DNA of 64,000 nt. Source: Mycolicibacter heraklionensis (GTDB lineage: Bacteria > Actinomycetota > Actinomycetes > Mycobacteriales > Mycobacteriaceae). Position numbers and translations under genes: made by a program. Position 1 is the first letter of the stretch. Every line of letters begins with the position of its first letter. The notes below the pieces were generated by a model that saw only the letters and a program-made list of their open reading frames with translations, searched no databases and had not been told where the DNA came from. The stretch lies in contig NZ_LDPO01000021.1 of the NCBI RefSeq assembly GCF_001021505.1, positions 1 to 64,000 of the forward strand. Reading direction: 5' to 3'. Shown here in pieces: positions 19,460 to 28,347 of the stretch.

Positions 19460-21148
19460 TCAGGCGGGGTTCTGCCTACGCCACCGTTCCCAGCGGCTGC
19501 GCGGCGCCCGGGCCGAGGCCATCACCTCGTCCATCGACGCGGCGTGCGGGTGCTCCGGTTGCGCGGCCGCCTTCGGGGTCACCACCGCGGGCTCGGTGCC
19601 TTCCCACCAGACCGGTTGCAGCAGTGCGGAAACCACCGGAATGGCATGCTCGACACTCTTGCGTCCCCAATGACAGGCCCGGTCGATGGTTGCCGCGGAC
19701 GGCGCCAGGTTGACCGGTGACAGCGTCGGGGAGAACCGGACCAGATGGTCGGCATAAGGCGCGTTGCGCACCATCTGCAACTGGATCGCCTGGGTGATCG
19801 GCACCAGCCACAGGTGCTTGGGGTCCCACTGCGGATGGAAGCAGTCGAAGGCGAGGTAGCAGGCGTTGCGGGTGCCCAACCGGCCCGCGCGGACTCGTTT
19901 CCAAGCCAGCTCCAACGGCACATTGCTGGCCGCGCCACCGTCCACCAGGGCGCCGACGTCGTTGTCGGCCAGCAGCGCGTCGAACATCGGCTCCATCGCC
20001 GGATCCTTGGGCTCGTGGTGCAACACCCCGGGGATCGCCGAGGAGAACGACGCCGCATCAACGACGTTGACGTCGCGGTCCGGGTTGTCGCCGCCGATCA
20101 CGATCGGGGTCACCACCCGCGGGTCGATGAAGGCGGCCGTCTGCCACATCCGCGTCGCCACCTGCGGGCCCAGGCCGATCGACAGATAGGGGAAGGACCG
20201 CAACTGCAGGCCGGCCAGGCTCTGGTTGCGATAACGTGCCGGCAGGGCCGCAAACGGTTGGCGGCGCACCCCGGCCACCACCGCATCGAACGGAATCTCC
20301 AGATCCGACATCTTCATCGGCGCGCCGTCCTCGCGGCGGAACATCGCGTCGGCGAACAGGTCGAAGTTCAAGGCGAACACACCGGTCAGGCCGTGGCGGC
20401 GGCGCAGCCGCTCGGGCCCCAGGATGGCGCGGAACGACACCGTCTTGGCCCACTGGACGTACTCGTCGATAGGCACCGGCAAGGTGCGGCTGACCACCGA
20501 GCTCAGGATGGAACCGAAGGAGGACCCGATCAGGTAGTCGGGCACCGCCCCGGACTCCAGCAGGGCCTCCATCCCGCCGATGTAGACGAAGCCGGCGCCG
20601 CCACCCCCGCCGAGGACGGCTACCAGCTTCTTGTGGCCCACCTCCGCGTCGAGCTCGGCCAGGGAGAAGTCATTGCCGTGGCGTTCGGCCAGCAGGCGGC
20701 GCTGTTCGTCCTGCTCGGGGGCCAGCGTGCCCAGGGTGTCACGGGCGGCGACCAACGCCATCACCGGGTCGCGCTCTACGCGCAGTGGGCCGCGCAGCGC
20801 ATCGGCCACCTTGGCTCGCCACCCGGCCAGCTCCGCGCCGACGGCGACGTCGCCGCGGCCGCGGGCGCCGCCCGGGCCGGCGGCGCCGGGCTCGAAGTCG
20901 TCGAGCCGGGCGAAGTTGAGCAGATACCGCAGCCGGCGCAGCTGCTCGGCGCTCAGCACGTCGGGCCGGCGCAGCGTGTGCCGGATGAGGCGGTTTTCCA
21001 TCTTCTGCAGCAGCAGAACGGTGTCGCCGGTGTCGGCGACGTCGACCACTTCGTCGGTGACGGCGGGGTCGCCGCTGGTCTCGGGGATGTCTGTGGGGTC
21101 CGTGGGGTCGGGCATGGCCGACCACTGCTGCGAGGGGGGAAGCTGCAT
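19460..21148 (-). CDS. Patatin-like phospholipase with DUF3336-like N-terminus
   Basis: Predicted lipid acyl hydrolase using a Ser-Asp dyad. The 562-residue protein has an acidic tail, a helical N-terminal region (DUF3336 type), the oxyanion-loop segment LGGGGGAGFVYIGG, the nucleophile elbow GSSFG and the DGGAA motif carrying the catalytic Asp. The usual basic residue after the Gly-rich loop is not obvious. ATG 21148 is used; ATG 21115 is an alternative. It is the last chromosomal gene before the tRNA that carries the island. Confidence 0.85.
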   Translation of the reverse strand: MQLPPSQQWSAMPDPTDPTDIPETSGDPAVTDEVVDVADTGDTVLLLQKMENRLIRHTLRRPDVLSAEQLRRLRYLLNFARLDDFEPGAAGPGGARGRGDVAVGAELAGWRAKVADALRGPLRVERDPVMALVAARDTLGTLAPEQDEQRRLLAERHGNDFSLAELDAEVGHKKLVAVLGGGGGAGFVYIGGMEALLESGAVPDYLIGSSFGSILSSVVSRTLPVPIDEYVQWAKTVSFRAILGPERLRRRHGLTGVFALNFDLFADAMFRREDGAPMKMSDLEIPFDAVVAGVRRQPFAALPARYRNQSLAGLQLRSFPYLSIGLGPQVATRMWQTAAFIDPRVVTPIVIGGDNPDRDVNVVDAASFSSAIPGVLHHEPKDPAMEPMFDALLADNDVGALVDGGAASNVPLELAWKRVRAGRLGTRNACYLAFDCFHPQWDPKHLWLVPITQAIQLQMVRNAPYADHLVRFSPTLSPVNLAPSAATIDRACHWGRKSVEHAIPVVSALLQPVWWEGTEPAVVTPKAAAQPEHPHAASMDEVMASARAPRSRWERWRRQNPA

Positions 21149-21298
21149 AAGTGGTGATTCCTGAGGGGTAGTCGCGCTGCCGAGGGGGCAGTCCCGCGTG
21201 GCCGAGCCTACGCGGTCAAGGTGTCCTCACGCGGATTCGGGACACCCGCGGCCGTGCGGTAGGCTTTCGACCTGCTGCCGGAGATGTTGCGGCGGTGG

Positions 21299-21372
21299 CG
21301 GGCTGTGGCGCAGTTTGGTAGCGCACTTGACTGGGGGTCAAGTGGTCGCAGGTTCAAATCCTGTCAGCCCGA
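21299..21372 (+). tRNA. tRNA-Pro (anticodon GGG)
   Basis: All four arms fold: acceptor CGGGCTG/CAGCCCG, D-arm GCGCAGTTTGGTAGCGC, anticodon stem CTTGA/TCAAG with loop CTGGGGG (anticodon GGG at 21333-21335), and T-arm with GGTTCAAATCC. The gene has 74 nt and no encoded CCA. Its 3' half is the attachment core of the downstream island, and the element restores the gene end on integration. Confidence 0.97.
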
Positions 21373-21374
21373 CA
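21331..21374 (+). repeat. attL core in the tRNA-Pro 3' half
   Basis: A 44-nt sequence from the anticodon loop to just past the tRNA end (CTGGGGGTCAAG to CAGCCCGACA) occurs again, base for base, at 34417-34460 and with three changes at 39210-39253. Direct repeats of the 3' end of a tRNA are the standard mark of tyrosine-integrase insertion. This copy is the left end of element 1. Confidence 0.93.
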
Positions 21375-21436
21375 GTGTGAAATGTGCTTTGAACTGCGAT
21401 GATTGTTCAGTGGAGCGGAGCGCAGCCGGATGTCTT

Positions 21437-21455
21437 GGGACCAATCTGGGACCAC
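21437..21455 (+). other. Candidate integrase arm site (left)
   Basis: GGGACCA-N4-GGGACCAC, two direct copies 11 bp apart (starts 21437 and 21448). The same pair with the same spacing occurs near the two right-hand att copies (34293 and 39086). One helical turn between copies suits cooperative binding of an integrase N-terminal domain. The rest of the 220-nt gap between the tRNA and the first island gene holds nothing else I can name. Confidence 0.6.
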
Positions 21456-21595
21456 CGCGGCATCGGCTCGGCATGTCTGTCCGCACGAGACGTGGTGCGA
21501 CGTACGTTGTCAGACTTCGATGGTGTGAACAACCAGTCAGGGCGCGATGCTTAAGGGCGGGCCCGTGTCCGAACGGCAACCCCAAATGGTGACTC

Positions 21596-23056
21596 ATGTC
21601 CAATAATGACTTCCCGAGCAAAGAAGGCAGCACGCTTGGGCAGTTCTGGTTGCCCGGGGCTGAAAGCCGCAAGGTCACAGGGACGATCGAGGTCGATGGC
21701 CCCAGGGTGCGCCTTGAGGTGAGTCCGGGTTTGACTCCCTTCCACACGTTTGAGCCCCTCTCAAGCGGTAGATGGGCGGTCAAATCAACAGAGGATCCGC
21801 CCGACATGGTCGTGCTCGGTGAGATCCCCGTGCGCCCGCGCCTCGTGACACTGTGGGACGCCTACACATCACACCGTCACGCGGTTGGGTTGCCGAGCCC
21901 GTTCGATACGGACTCAATGCCTACCGTCCACGAGATGAAAGCGACCTGGTGTCTGGTTGGTGGCCACCTCGCCGATCCCGAAAGCAGACTCTTCGGTGTG
22001 CGCCCAGACGTCACCAACCTGGCTGAGTGGGCGTGGCAGCCTACCGTCACGCAGACTATCTATCTCAATAATCGGTTGAGGCAGGACTGGCACTTGGATC
22101 TCGCCGATAAATCTCTCGACACAGAACTCGTGGACGGCGCCGGGTACATCACGCTTGGGCCTGCGGCGTCGCTCAGTCCGCCCGGAATTCGAGGCTTTGC
22201 GGTCAAGACCAGCAGCCAGCTCGAAATCGAGCTCGTGAACGGTTGGACCATGCCGGAGGTCGTGACTCGTGCCCTCCAACCGCTCGCCGACCTCATGACC
22301 ATTCTTTCGGGCGCATCGTGCGTCGTTCGGTCCCTCGACGTGTGGGCTGGCGAATGGTGTTCGGTGCACGGCTATCAGATTGATCCTGACGGACCCGCAA
22401 CTGTAGGCGAACTGTTATTCGTCCAGCCACAGGTCGGACTTGATTTTCTCGCGCGGTGGCTTGACGTGCACTATCGCACCACACCCGTACCTCAAATTTT
22501 GGCTGCTGTGATGCGGAACGAATTCCCTACTGTTGAAGCACAAGCACTGTCCCTGGCGACAGCCGTCGAAGCGCTGCACCGAACCTTGTTCCCGCACGCA
22601 CGTCGATTTAGCGTGGAATCGATCGATGAGTCACTGGAATCCCTTGCAGTATCGGGCATTCCGGGTCCAGTTGCAGAAACATTCGCGTCGGCATTGCGGC
22701 AGTACTGGCACGAATATAGTTATCCCCAACGTGTCAGAGCGCTGGCCGAACCGGTCTCCGCAGCGGTTCCTGAATGCGTCGGTCGACTCGGGCGATGGAA
22801 GAATGCGGTTGTTGAACAGCGCATCGCGTTAGCGCATGGCATGGAGTCGGGACGACTTGAAACCGATCAAATTCTTAGGATGAGCACCCTGAACAGATCA
22901 TTGCAGTGGATGCTCGCGCTGCGATTACTTCTGGAGGCCGGTGTGCCTGCCGCGACCCTCGCGGAGGCCACCGCGCAATCGGAGCGCTTTGGCGAGGACA
23001 AAGCTCAGTGGACACGGCACTGGCCAAGGGTTTTCATCAATCAAACAGCTAAATGA
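21596..23056 (+). CDS. apeA: ApeA-type HEPN anti-phage protein
   Basis: Predicted abortive-infection RNase. ApeA is a HEPN protein known from anti-phage screens. The 486-residue protein has the ApeA N-terminal domain: LGQFWLPG near residue 14, then VTGTIEVDG and the TWCLVGGHLADPES/NLAEWAW segment (about 118-150). The C-terminal third is a helical HEPN domain with the catalytic R-x4-H motif RIALAH (R409, H414). The frame is complete and it is the first gene inside the attL end, a usual cargo position. The stop overlaps by 8 nt with the stop of the convergent integrase. Base composition is visibly less GC-rich than the core genes. Start ATG 21596 has a weak ribosome binding site. Confidence 0.8.
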   Translation: MSNNDFPSKEGSTLGQFWLPGAESRKVTGTIEVDGPRVRLEVSPGLTPFHTFEPLSSGRWAVKSTEDPPDMVVLGEIPVRPRLVTLWDAYTSHRHAVGLPSPFDTDSMPTVHEMKATWCLVGGHLADPESRLFGVRPDVTNLAEWAWQPTVTQTIYLNNRLRQDWHLDLADKSLDTELVDGAGYITLGPAASLSPPGIRGFAVKTSSQLEIELVNGWTMPEVVTRALQPLADLMTILSGASCVVRSLDVWAGEWCSVHGYQIDPDGPATVGELLFVQPQVGLDFLARWLDVHYRTTPVPQILAAVMRNEFPTVEAQALSLATAVEALHRTLFPHARRFSVESIDESLESLAVSGIPGPVAETFASALRQYWHEYSYPQRVRALAEPVSAAVPECVGRLGRWKNAVVEQRIALAHGMESGRLETDQILRMSTLNRSLQWMLALRLLLEAGVPAATLAEATAQSERFGEDKAQWTRHWPRVFINQTAK

Positions 23057-24140
23057 CCCGCAGGTTCCGCCCGCCTTTGGACGAAAGATGCCGTGTCAGC
23101 AGCTCACCCGCATCGGCGACGGACTGTCGGTCGGGGTGCAGGTAGCGCTGGGTAGTCGTGATGCTGCCGTGGCCAGCGATCTTGCGGAGACTGTGCAGGG
23201 GGACACCCGCGTCGGCCATCCAGGTCAGCCCGGTGTGCCGCAGGCCGTGGCGCTTGAGGTGTTCGTAGCCGAGTTTGGTCACGACTTCATCCCATGAGGT
23301 CGCATCCCGAAGGGTGGCGGTGGTGATTCGCCCGCCTCGGGGACCAGTGAACAATCGGGCGTCCGGGTCCCCGCCGACAAGGTCGATCCGACGCTGGACG
23401 AGTTTGCGAATCGACATAATCAACGGCACCTGGCGTGCTCGCCGCCCCTTGGTGTTCTTATCGACCAGGCCGCCGCCCGACACAGTCGTGGTGCCATCCT
23501 TGAGCGCGCCGGGGGACGGCGTTGTCTGTCGACACACAGTCCAGATCCAGTTCTCGGTGTCGATGTCACCGACCAGGCACCCGGAGACTTCGCCGATTCG
23601 CGCCGCGGTGCAGGCCTCGAAGATCACAACGTCGCCCCAACCCTGATATTGGTCCGCCGAGTTCGCCACCAACGCATCTGCGAGAGCCATGAGCGCGGGC
23701 CAGTCCGGCAGCGCCAGAGACCGCGGGTCGTCGAGTTCATCCTCCGCGAGTTTGTATTCGCGCTGCCAGCCGCTGATCCGTGCGGGTTTCCTGTCGATGA
23801 TCCCGTCGCGGAGCGCCTGCTCCATCACCCGCACCAGCACTGACAGACTGTTTTTCACGGTTGGCCGGCTGCAGTCATCTGCGATCCACGCGTGGACGGC
23901 CCGGTCAACGGCGCCATTGGTGATCATCGTTACCGGTAGGTGGCCCAGCGATGGCACGATCCGCTTGCGCCAGCCCGCAAGGTAGGGGTCGGTGGTCTTG
24001 TTTTGCAGCCCGCGCAACGCCAGGGTCATGTTGGCTGCGCCGTACTCAGAGAGCGTGGTCGTCGCGGTGTTCGGATCGATGCCGCGCCCGGCGGACTGGC
24101 GCATCTGGGAGATCCAGGCTTCGGGACTGCCCCCGGTTTG
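23049..24140 (-). pseudogene. int: Tyrosine integrase, 5' end removed by IS3 element
   Basis: C-terminal about 360 residues of a phage-type integrase. The catalytic residues are all present: Arg in CTAARIGEVSG, HGLRHTG for H-x-x-R, GHGS, and the nucleophile Tyr in TTTQRYLHPD. A SAM-like core-binding domain precedes them (from GRGIDPNTATTTLSEYG). Towards the 5' side the homologous sequence stops near codon NQTGGSPEAW exactly where the IS begins; codons that stay open upstream are IS sequence read backwards. The missing part is the arm-binding N-terminus, so the enzyme is probably inactive. It would have been the integrase of element 1, 1.7 kb from attL. Confidence 0.85.
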
Positions 24141-24189
24141 GTTGATTCCTGACCTGTGAGGATTCGTCCTTGCTGGAAGGATCAATCTC

Positions 24190-24486
24190 GTGCCGAAGCC
24201 GTTTCCTGCCGAGTTCCGTGCTGACGTGATCGCTGTGGCCCGCAAGGGCGAGGCCCCGTTGCGCCAGATCGCGAAGGACTTCGGGATCTCCGAGGCCTGC
24301 CTGCATCGCTGGCTCAAGATCGCCGACCGTGACGAGGGTGTCGACCGGCCCGGGTCTGCTGCCGCCGATGGTGATCTGTCGGCGCAGCTGCGCGAGGCGC
24401 ATAAGCGGATCAAGCTCCTGGAGCAGGAAGCCGAGGTGATGCGCCGCGCGGTGGGCTACCTTTCCCGGGACGCCAACCCAAAATGA
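24190..24486 (+). CDS. IS3-family transposase OrfA
   Basis: 98-residue DNA-binding subunit with a helix-turn-helix (LRQIAKDFGISEACLHRWLK) and a C-terminal leucine-zipper-like helix (LREAHKRIKLLEQEAEVMRR). It starts with GTG and overlaps OrfB by 4 nt. OrfB lies in the -1 frame and the overlap contains CCAAAATG, so a programmed -1 frameshift to make OrfAB is likely. Confidence 0.9.
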   Translation: MPKPFPAEFRADVIAVARKGEAPLRQIAKDFGISEACLHRWLKIADRDEGVDRPGSAAADGDLSAQLREAHKRIKLLEQEAEVMRRAVGYLSRDANPK

Positions 24487-25349
24487 TGTACCCGCTGGTC
24501 CTTGACCTTGCCGCCGATGGGGTCCCCTTCACGGTGACCTGCCGGGTTCTTGGGTTCTCCACCCAAGCGTTCTACAAATGGCGCAAAGCACCACTAACCC
24601 AGCGTGATTGGGACGATGCACACCTGATCAACGCCGCCCGCGACATCCATGCCGATGATCCCGCTTTCGGATACCGGTTCATCGCCGACGAACTGCCCAG
24701 ACGCGGGATCATCGCCGGGGAGAATCGCGTGGCACGACTGTGCTCCCAAGAACGCATCTGGTCGATCTTCGCCAAGAAACGAGGACTCCACCGTCGCTCC
24801 GGACCTCCGGTCCACGACGACCTCGTGAACCGCCAGTTCAGTACCCAGGCCGCCAACCAGGTGTGGCTGACCGACATCACCGAACACCGCACCGATGAAG
24901 GCAAGCTCTACCTCTGCGCCATCAAAGACGTCTACTCCAACCGGATCGTCGGCTACTCGATCGACTCGCGGATGAAATCCTCGCTGGCGGTAGCCGCCTT
25001 GGATCATGCTGTGGCCCTGCGCTCACCGGTCGCGACGATCGTCCATTCCGACAGGGGCAGCCAATTTCGGTCGCGAAAATTCGTCCAGGCACTGTCGCAC
25101 CACGGATTACACGGATCGATGGGCCGCGTCGGCGCCTGCGGGGACAACGCCGCCATGGAGTCATTCTTCGCTCTCCTACAACGCAACGTGCTCGACCGGC
25201 AACGCTGAACCACCCGAGCCGAACTACGCCTGGCGATCGTGACCTGGATCGAGCGCACCTACCACCGCCGCCGCCGGCAACGCGCCCTCGGCAAGCTCAC
25301 CCCGATAGAGTTCGAACTGCTCCACACCCCAGTCGCAACCGCGGCCTGA
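24483..25349 (+). pseudogene. IS3-family transposase OrfB with internal stop
   Basis: DDE integrase-core transposase. The triad is present: Asp in WLTDITEH, Asp in HSDRGSQF and Glu in NAAMESFF, with 35 residues between the last two (DD35E). An in-frame TGA at 25206-25208 interrupts the reading frame after VLDRQR, and the same frame continues for 46 codons with the normal family tail (IVTWIERTYHRRRRQRALG) to a stop at 25347. The relatives have Trp at this place as I recall (TGG to TGA). The catalytic residues precede the stop, but loss of the tail probably weakens or kills the enzyme. Confidence 0.88.
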
Positions 25350-25366
25350 AATTCACACCCACCGAG

Positions 25367-26151
25367 TCAACTGAACTCGGGGCAGTCCCATTTGGCGAAC
25401 CGCGCGACTGTGAGCTCCGTGTCCGGCAACAAGGTATCTATATAAAGGTTGCCAGAGGAAGGAGCACAGAATTGGGGCCCGCGCACGGTCAGCCAAGGGC
25501 TGGTGGAATCGATGCGCAGCTGCGTCTCGCGCGTGCGGAGGTCGCGTTCTGGGTCTGGGTCTGGGAACAGGGCGATCTGCGCCAACGCCAAACTGCTAGA
25601 TATCACCCGCATCTCGAGTAGCGTCAACGTCGCCGGAGTCGAGGGCGTATACACCAACCAGTTGCCTTCTTCTGATTCCTCGACGCTGAGCGTGGATCCA
25701 TCGTCTTCGACCACGCTTGATTCGTTGCCAGCCAGATGCCTCAACCGGTGCGGGTGATCAAGACGGAACCGAACGACACTGTAGGGCTGATCGAGGGTCA
25801 CGTTAGCGCCGAGGACTGCGAAGGGCGCGACGTACTGTGGCGCGCCCGATACGGCGATGTCCCTCGCACCGAAAATGCTGACCGGCTCGCCGGTATCAAG
25901 CTGCCCACAGACATTGAATGGGCGGGACCTCGCGACCGACCCTGCTGCGGCCACCCTCATGATGCCAGCTAGATCGCCAGATTTGGGTGCTGGCAGGGGC
26001 GCTGGGGCGTCACGGGCGACAAGTCCCGTGGGCAGCCCACTCTCCAGCATCACTTCCACCTTTTCCCGAGCTCCGCAGTGAACTGACCGCGGATCTGCGG
26101 CTCCGGGAACTCCTCAAGCCAGAAGTGGCCGCCAATCGGTACCCCGTTCAT
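25367..26151 (-). pseudogene. Second ApeA-like gene, frameshifted and cut by the IS
   Basis: From ATG 26151 the first frame reads 33 codons with the ApeA N-terminal motif (GGHFWLEEFPEPQIRGQFTAE), then stops. The next frame (open from 26059) continues the domain with VEVMLESGLP, FNVCGQLDTGEPVSIFGA and a beta-rich region. One missing base near the AAAA run at 26061-26064 joins the two. At the other end the frame runs into the IS terminus, whose TCA supplies an artificial stop at 25367, so the HEPN half is lost. It follows the 77-residue gene by 12 nt on the same strand, likely an operon. Confidence 0.75.
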
Positions 26152-26162
26152 CAGCGACAAGC

Positions 26163-26396
26163 CTAGTCTGCCAAAACCCGTTTAAAAACAACGAGATTGG
26201 CGACATCACATTGCACTCGTGCGAGCCACGCAGGTGCGCCGGGTTCCTCACTCAGTACCGCGGTGACATTACGGGATTCGTCAGCCGCTACGTTGACACC
26301 GATCTTGGCCGCGAACACGAGCTGTCGGGCGGTTGCTGGTTGGATGCCTTGGCTGAGGATTCGCAATGGTTCGCGCCAGTCGGGATATGAGGGCAT
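26163..26396 (-). CDS. Small island protein, unknown function
   Basis: 77 residues, no recognised family. The ATG at 26396 has GGAG 7 nt upstream, a better ribosome binding site than most island genes, which is why I call it. The sequence is mixed alpha/beta with no membrane segment or cysteines beyond one (VQCDVANLVV). It lies directly before the ApeA-like pseudogene on the same strand and diverges from the 116-residue gene by 56 nt. An accessory role to the ApeA-like gene is only a guess. Confidence 0.55.
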   Translation of the reverse strand: MPSYPDWREPLRILSQGIQPATARQLVFAAKIGVNVAADESRNVTAVLSEEPGAPAWLARVQCDVANLVVFKRVLAD

Positions 26397-26452
26397 GCAC
26401 GCGCTCCGACGTCAAAGTCGGGCTGTCGGTGGTGCAGCGTACCGTTCGGTCC

Positions 26453-26803
26453 ATGGAGAGTTTCGCCTGCCTGCTGTGCGACTGGGCGGGAACACCCGAA
26501 TCGGTTCTCGTGCCACGAGGCGGCGTGGGCGGGATCGAATTTTTGCCCCTGCAACGCAGCGGGGTCAAACCGTTGCGCTACGCGCTTGAGGTCGTTATGG
26601 ACGGCACCAAGATGGTCCGCGTCGGCAACTTCGACACCAGGGACCAAGCTGCTGGGCTGGGCATCTATTTCCACAACTCGTACTTGGCCAGGGGCAACTT
26701 TCACTGCCGTGTCCGACCAGTTCGGGATTACTTCGGGGCCGACGACACCGACCCGGATGTGTCAGTGGGCTGCAACGAGAACTTCGTGCCCGCAGAGCCG
26801 TGA
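26453..26803 (+). CDS. Hypothetical island protein
   Basis: 116 residues from ATG 26453 (MESFACLLCDWAG); an upstream in-frame start at 26366 would overlap the divergent gene. The N-terminus has a C-x2-C pair (ACLLCDW) and another Cys later (VGCNENF), which may bind a metal, but this is not enough to assign a family. It stands between two divergent modules and converges on the AlbA_2 gene that ends at 26869. Confidence 0.5.
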   Translation: MESFACLLCDWAGTPESVLVPRGGVGGIEFLPLQRSGVKPLRYALEVVMDGTKMVRVGNFDTRDQAAGLGIYFHNSYLARGNFHCRVRPVRDYFGADDTDPDVSVGCNENFVPAEP

Positions 26804-26868
26804 ACGACGACTCACCTGAGGCTCGGCTAGAGAGCATCATGGCTCTGCGTCGCAGATCCGAGGACCAG

Positions 26869-28194
26869 CTAGTGCCGCGGCGCCGCGTCGTAGAAGTCGT
26901 CGATGGCCCAGGTGCCTGATCCGATAGTCAGCAGCGTCGTCGCGGTGCAGATTCCTCGGCGGTCCATTGCGCGCGCGACGAGTTCTACGTTGAGACGCTC
27001 CGGTGCGTTCGGGAAAGGGATGACGGTGACCATGACAGTGCGAGACCAATCGTGGGGACGGATGTCGCCGAGGTCCCAGGTGACTTCGAACGAATCCGAG
27101 GTCTTTACGACCGACCCGGAACGGGGGCGGGTGATGGGGTGAGAGTAGGGCGGCACGGACTGAGGCACCCGGGTCAGAGTGCCGATCCGCAGCTGATTCA
27201 CCAGAGGTTCCGGCCACTTCGGCGGCGGGAGTTCGTCGACGCTCGGCGCGGCTGTGCGCACGATTAGGCCGCCTTTCGGGATGTGGACCGTCAGTTGCAC
27301 CCCGGTCACGGGGTCATCGGTCTCGTTGCCTACCCGGAAGCGCACCGTATTGGCGTCGTCGTCCAAGACGATGTTTCGCAAAACGTTGTCGAGCAGCCGT
27401 CGCGTGACAGCAGACATGTAAGTGTTAAGCCGCTGTTCGAACTCCTCAGCGTCGCGGGGGTCTGCGTACCGGCCGAACATCTGCATTGCCAACTCGGAGA
27501 TCCGGACGTCGTCGACCGGGCTTCCGGTTGGTGTCCGCGGTGGCGGTTCTGGTGGGCGGCCGCTGGTGGCCCGCACATAAGCCGCATGACGCCGTAGCCA
27601 GTCCTCGAATTGCTCCCGTTCAATGCTGAGCCGGATGAGTGGTTCAGCGACGCCCGTCAGTGTGAGGTCCAGCTCTGGCTGCCGAACCCCAGCCAGAAGG
27701 CGGTTTTCGAGCATTTGAATTTCCTTTGGACCAGCTGGCGCGGACTGTGCGGCGCCGCGGTGGAAGATGGTGCCGGCCCGGTACTTGTCGAACTCTTTTT
27801 GCAGGGTGTGGAACTGGTCACCGGCCCGTGGTGGTTCCACAACGATCACCAGCACTTCCACCCGCGAGAACAAGACGTAGAAGGGTGTCCAACGAGGGCC
27901 GTCGACATAGGTCTTGAGTCTCTGGTCCAGCTTCGCGTGGTCTTCGCTGGCGACACCGTCCGCGGCTCCGGGCTCGACGCCGATGACCACGTAAGCAACG
28001 CCCTCGCAAACTAGATGTGCCTGCTCCACAGACCGGTTCATGAACCCGAGGATCGCCTTGGCGATGGCGAACTTTCCCGCAGTTGTACTGATATCGAGGC
28101 CGTTCTTCCATTCCAACCAGTTGGTTTCCTGAGTGCCGACCGGGGAGTTGTGGATCGCCTCGACCAGACCCAGTAGCTCGTCGGGAGTGCGCAT
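26869..28194 (-). CDS. Schlafen-type AlbA_2 domain protein 1
   Basis: The N-terminal half is an AlbA_2 (Schlafen core-like) domain: TNWLEWKNGLDI carries the acidic/Lys E-x-K motif, followed by FAIAKAILGFMNR, GVAYVVIGVEPG and a third strand VLVIVVEPPRAGD. Schlafen cores are RNA-cutting in several families; nuclease activity here is inference. The C-terminal half (from about residue 270) is beta-rich and unknown. The ATG at 28194 (MRTPDELL) is preferred; a GTG at 28251 would add 19 residues. The gene diverges from the large HEPN gene with about 100-150 nt between starts, so the two share a promoter region. Confidence 0.72.
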   Translation of the reverse strand: MRTPDELLGLVEAIHNSPVGTQETNWLEWKNGLDISTTAGKFAIAKAILGFMNRSVEQAHLVCEGVAYVVIGVEPGAADGVASEDHAKLDQRLKTYVDGPRWTPFYVLFSRVEVLVIVVEPPRAGDQFHTLQKEFDKYRAGTIFHRGAAQSAPAGPKEIQMLENRLLAGVRQPELDLTLTGVAEPLIRLSIEREQFEDWLRRHAAYVRATSGRPPEPPPRTPTGSPVDDVRISELAMQMFGRYADPRDAEEFEQRLNTYMSAVTRRLLDNVLRNIVLDDDANTVRFRVGNETDDPVTGVQLTVHIPKGGLIVRTAAPSVDELPPPKWPEPLVNQLRIGTLTRVPQSVPPYSHPITRPRSGSVVKTSDSFEVTWDLGDIRPHDWSRTVMVTVIPFPNAPERLNVELVARAMDRRGICTATTLLTIGSGTWAIDDFYDAAPRH

Positions 28195-28347
28195 CGCTCG
28201 TGTGCGGTCGATGTCATCCAACGTGGCGGGACGACTGGGCCGCGGGTGCACACACCCAGCTTATTGCCGCGCTGAGACAATTCGGCAGTGAGGCTGGCGG
28301 GTAGGGAATTCGCAGGACTGGACCGGGTCAAGGACGTTGGTAAACGG

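Larger units (their letters stand above)
24141..25371 (+). mobile_element. IS3-family insertion sequence
   Basis: About 1.23 kb with two overlapping transposase frames. Imperfect ends: the left end reads GTTGATTCC and the right end, inverted, GTTGACTCG, with TGTGA matching further in. No target duplication is visible next to either end (TTTG on the left, TGAACT on the right). The left neighbour is an integrase without its 5' end, the right neighbour an ApeA-like gene without its 3' end, so the element probably caused a deletion between them. End positions are accurate to a few bases. Confidence 0.8.

Noticed and set aside
24141..24413. N-terminal extension of the integrase upstream of 24141
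   Set aside because: That open frame is the antisense of IS3 OrfA; homology to integrases stops at the IS end.
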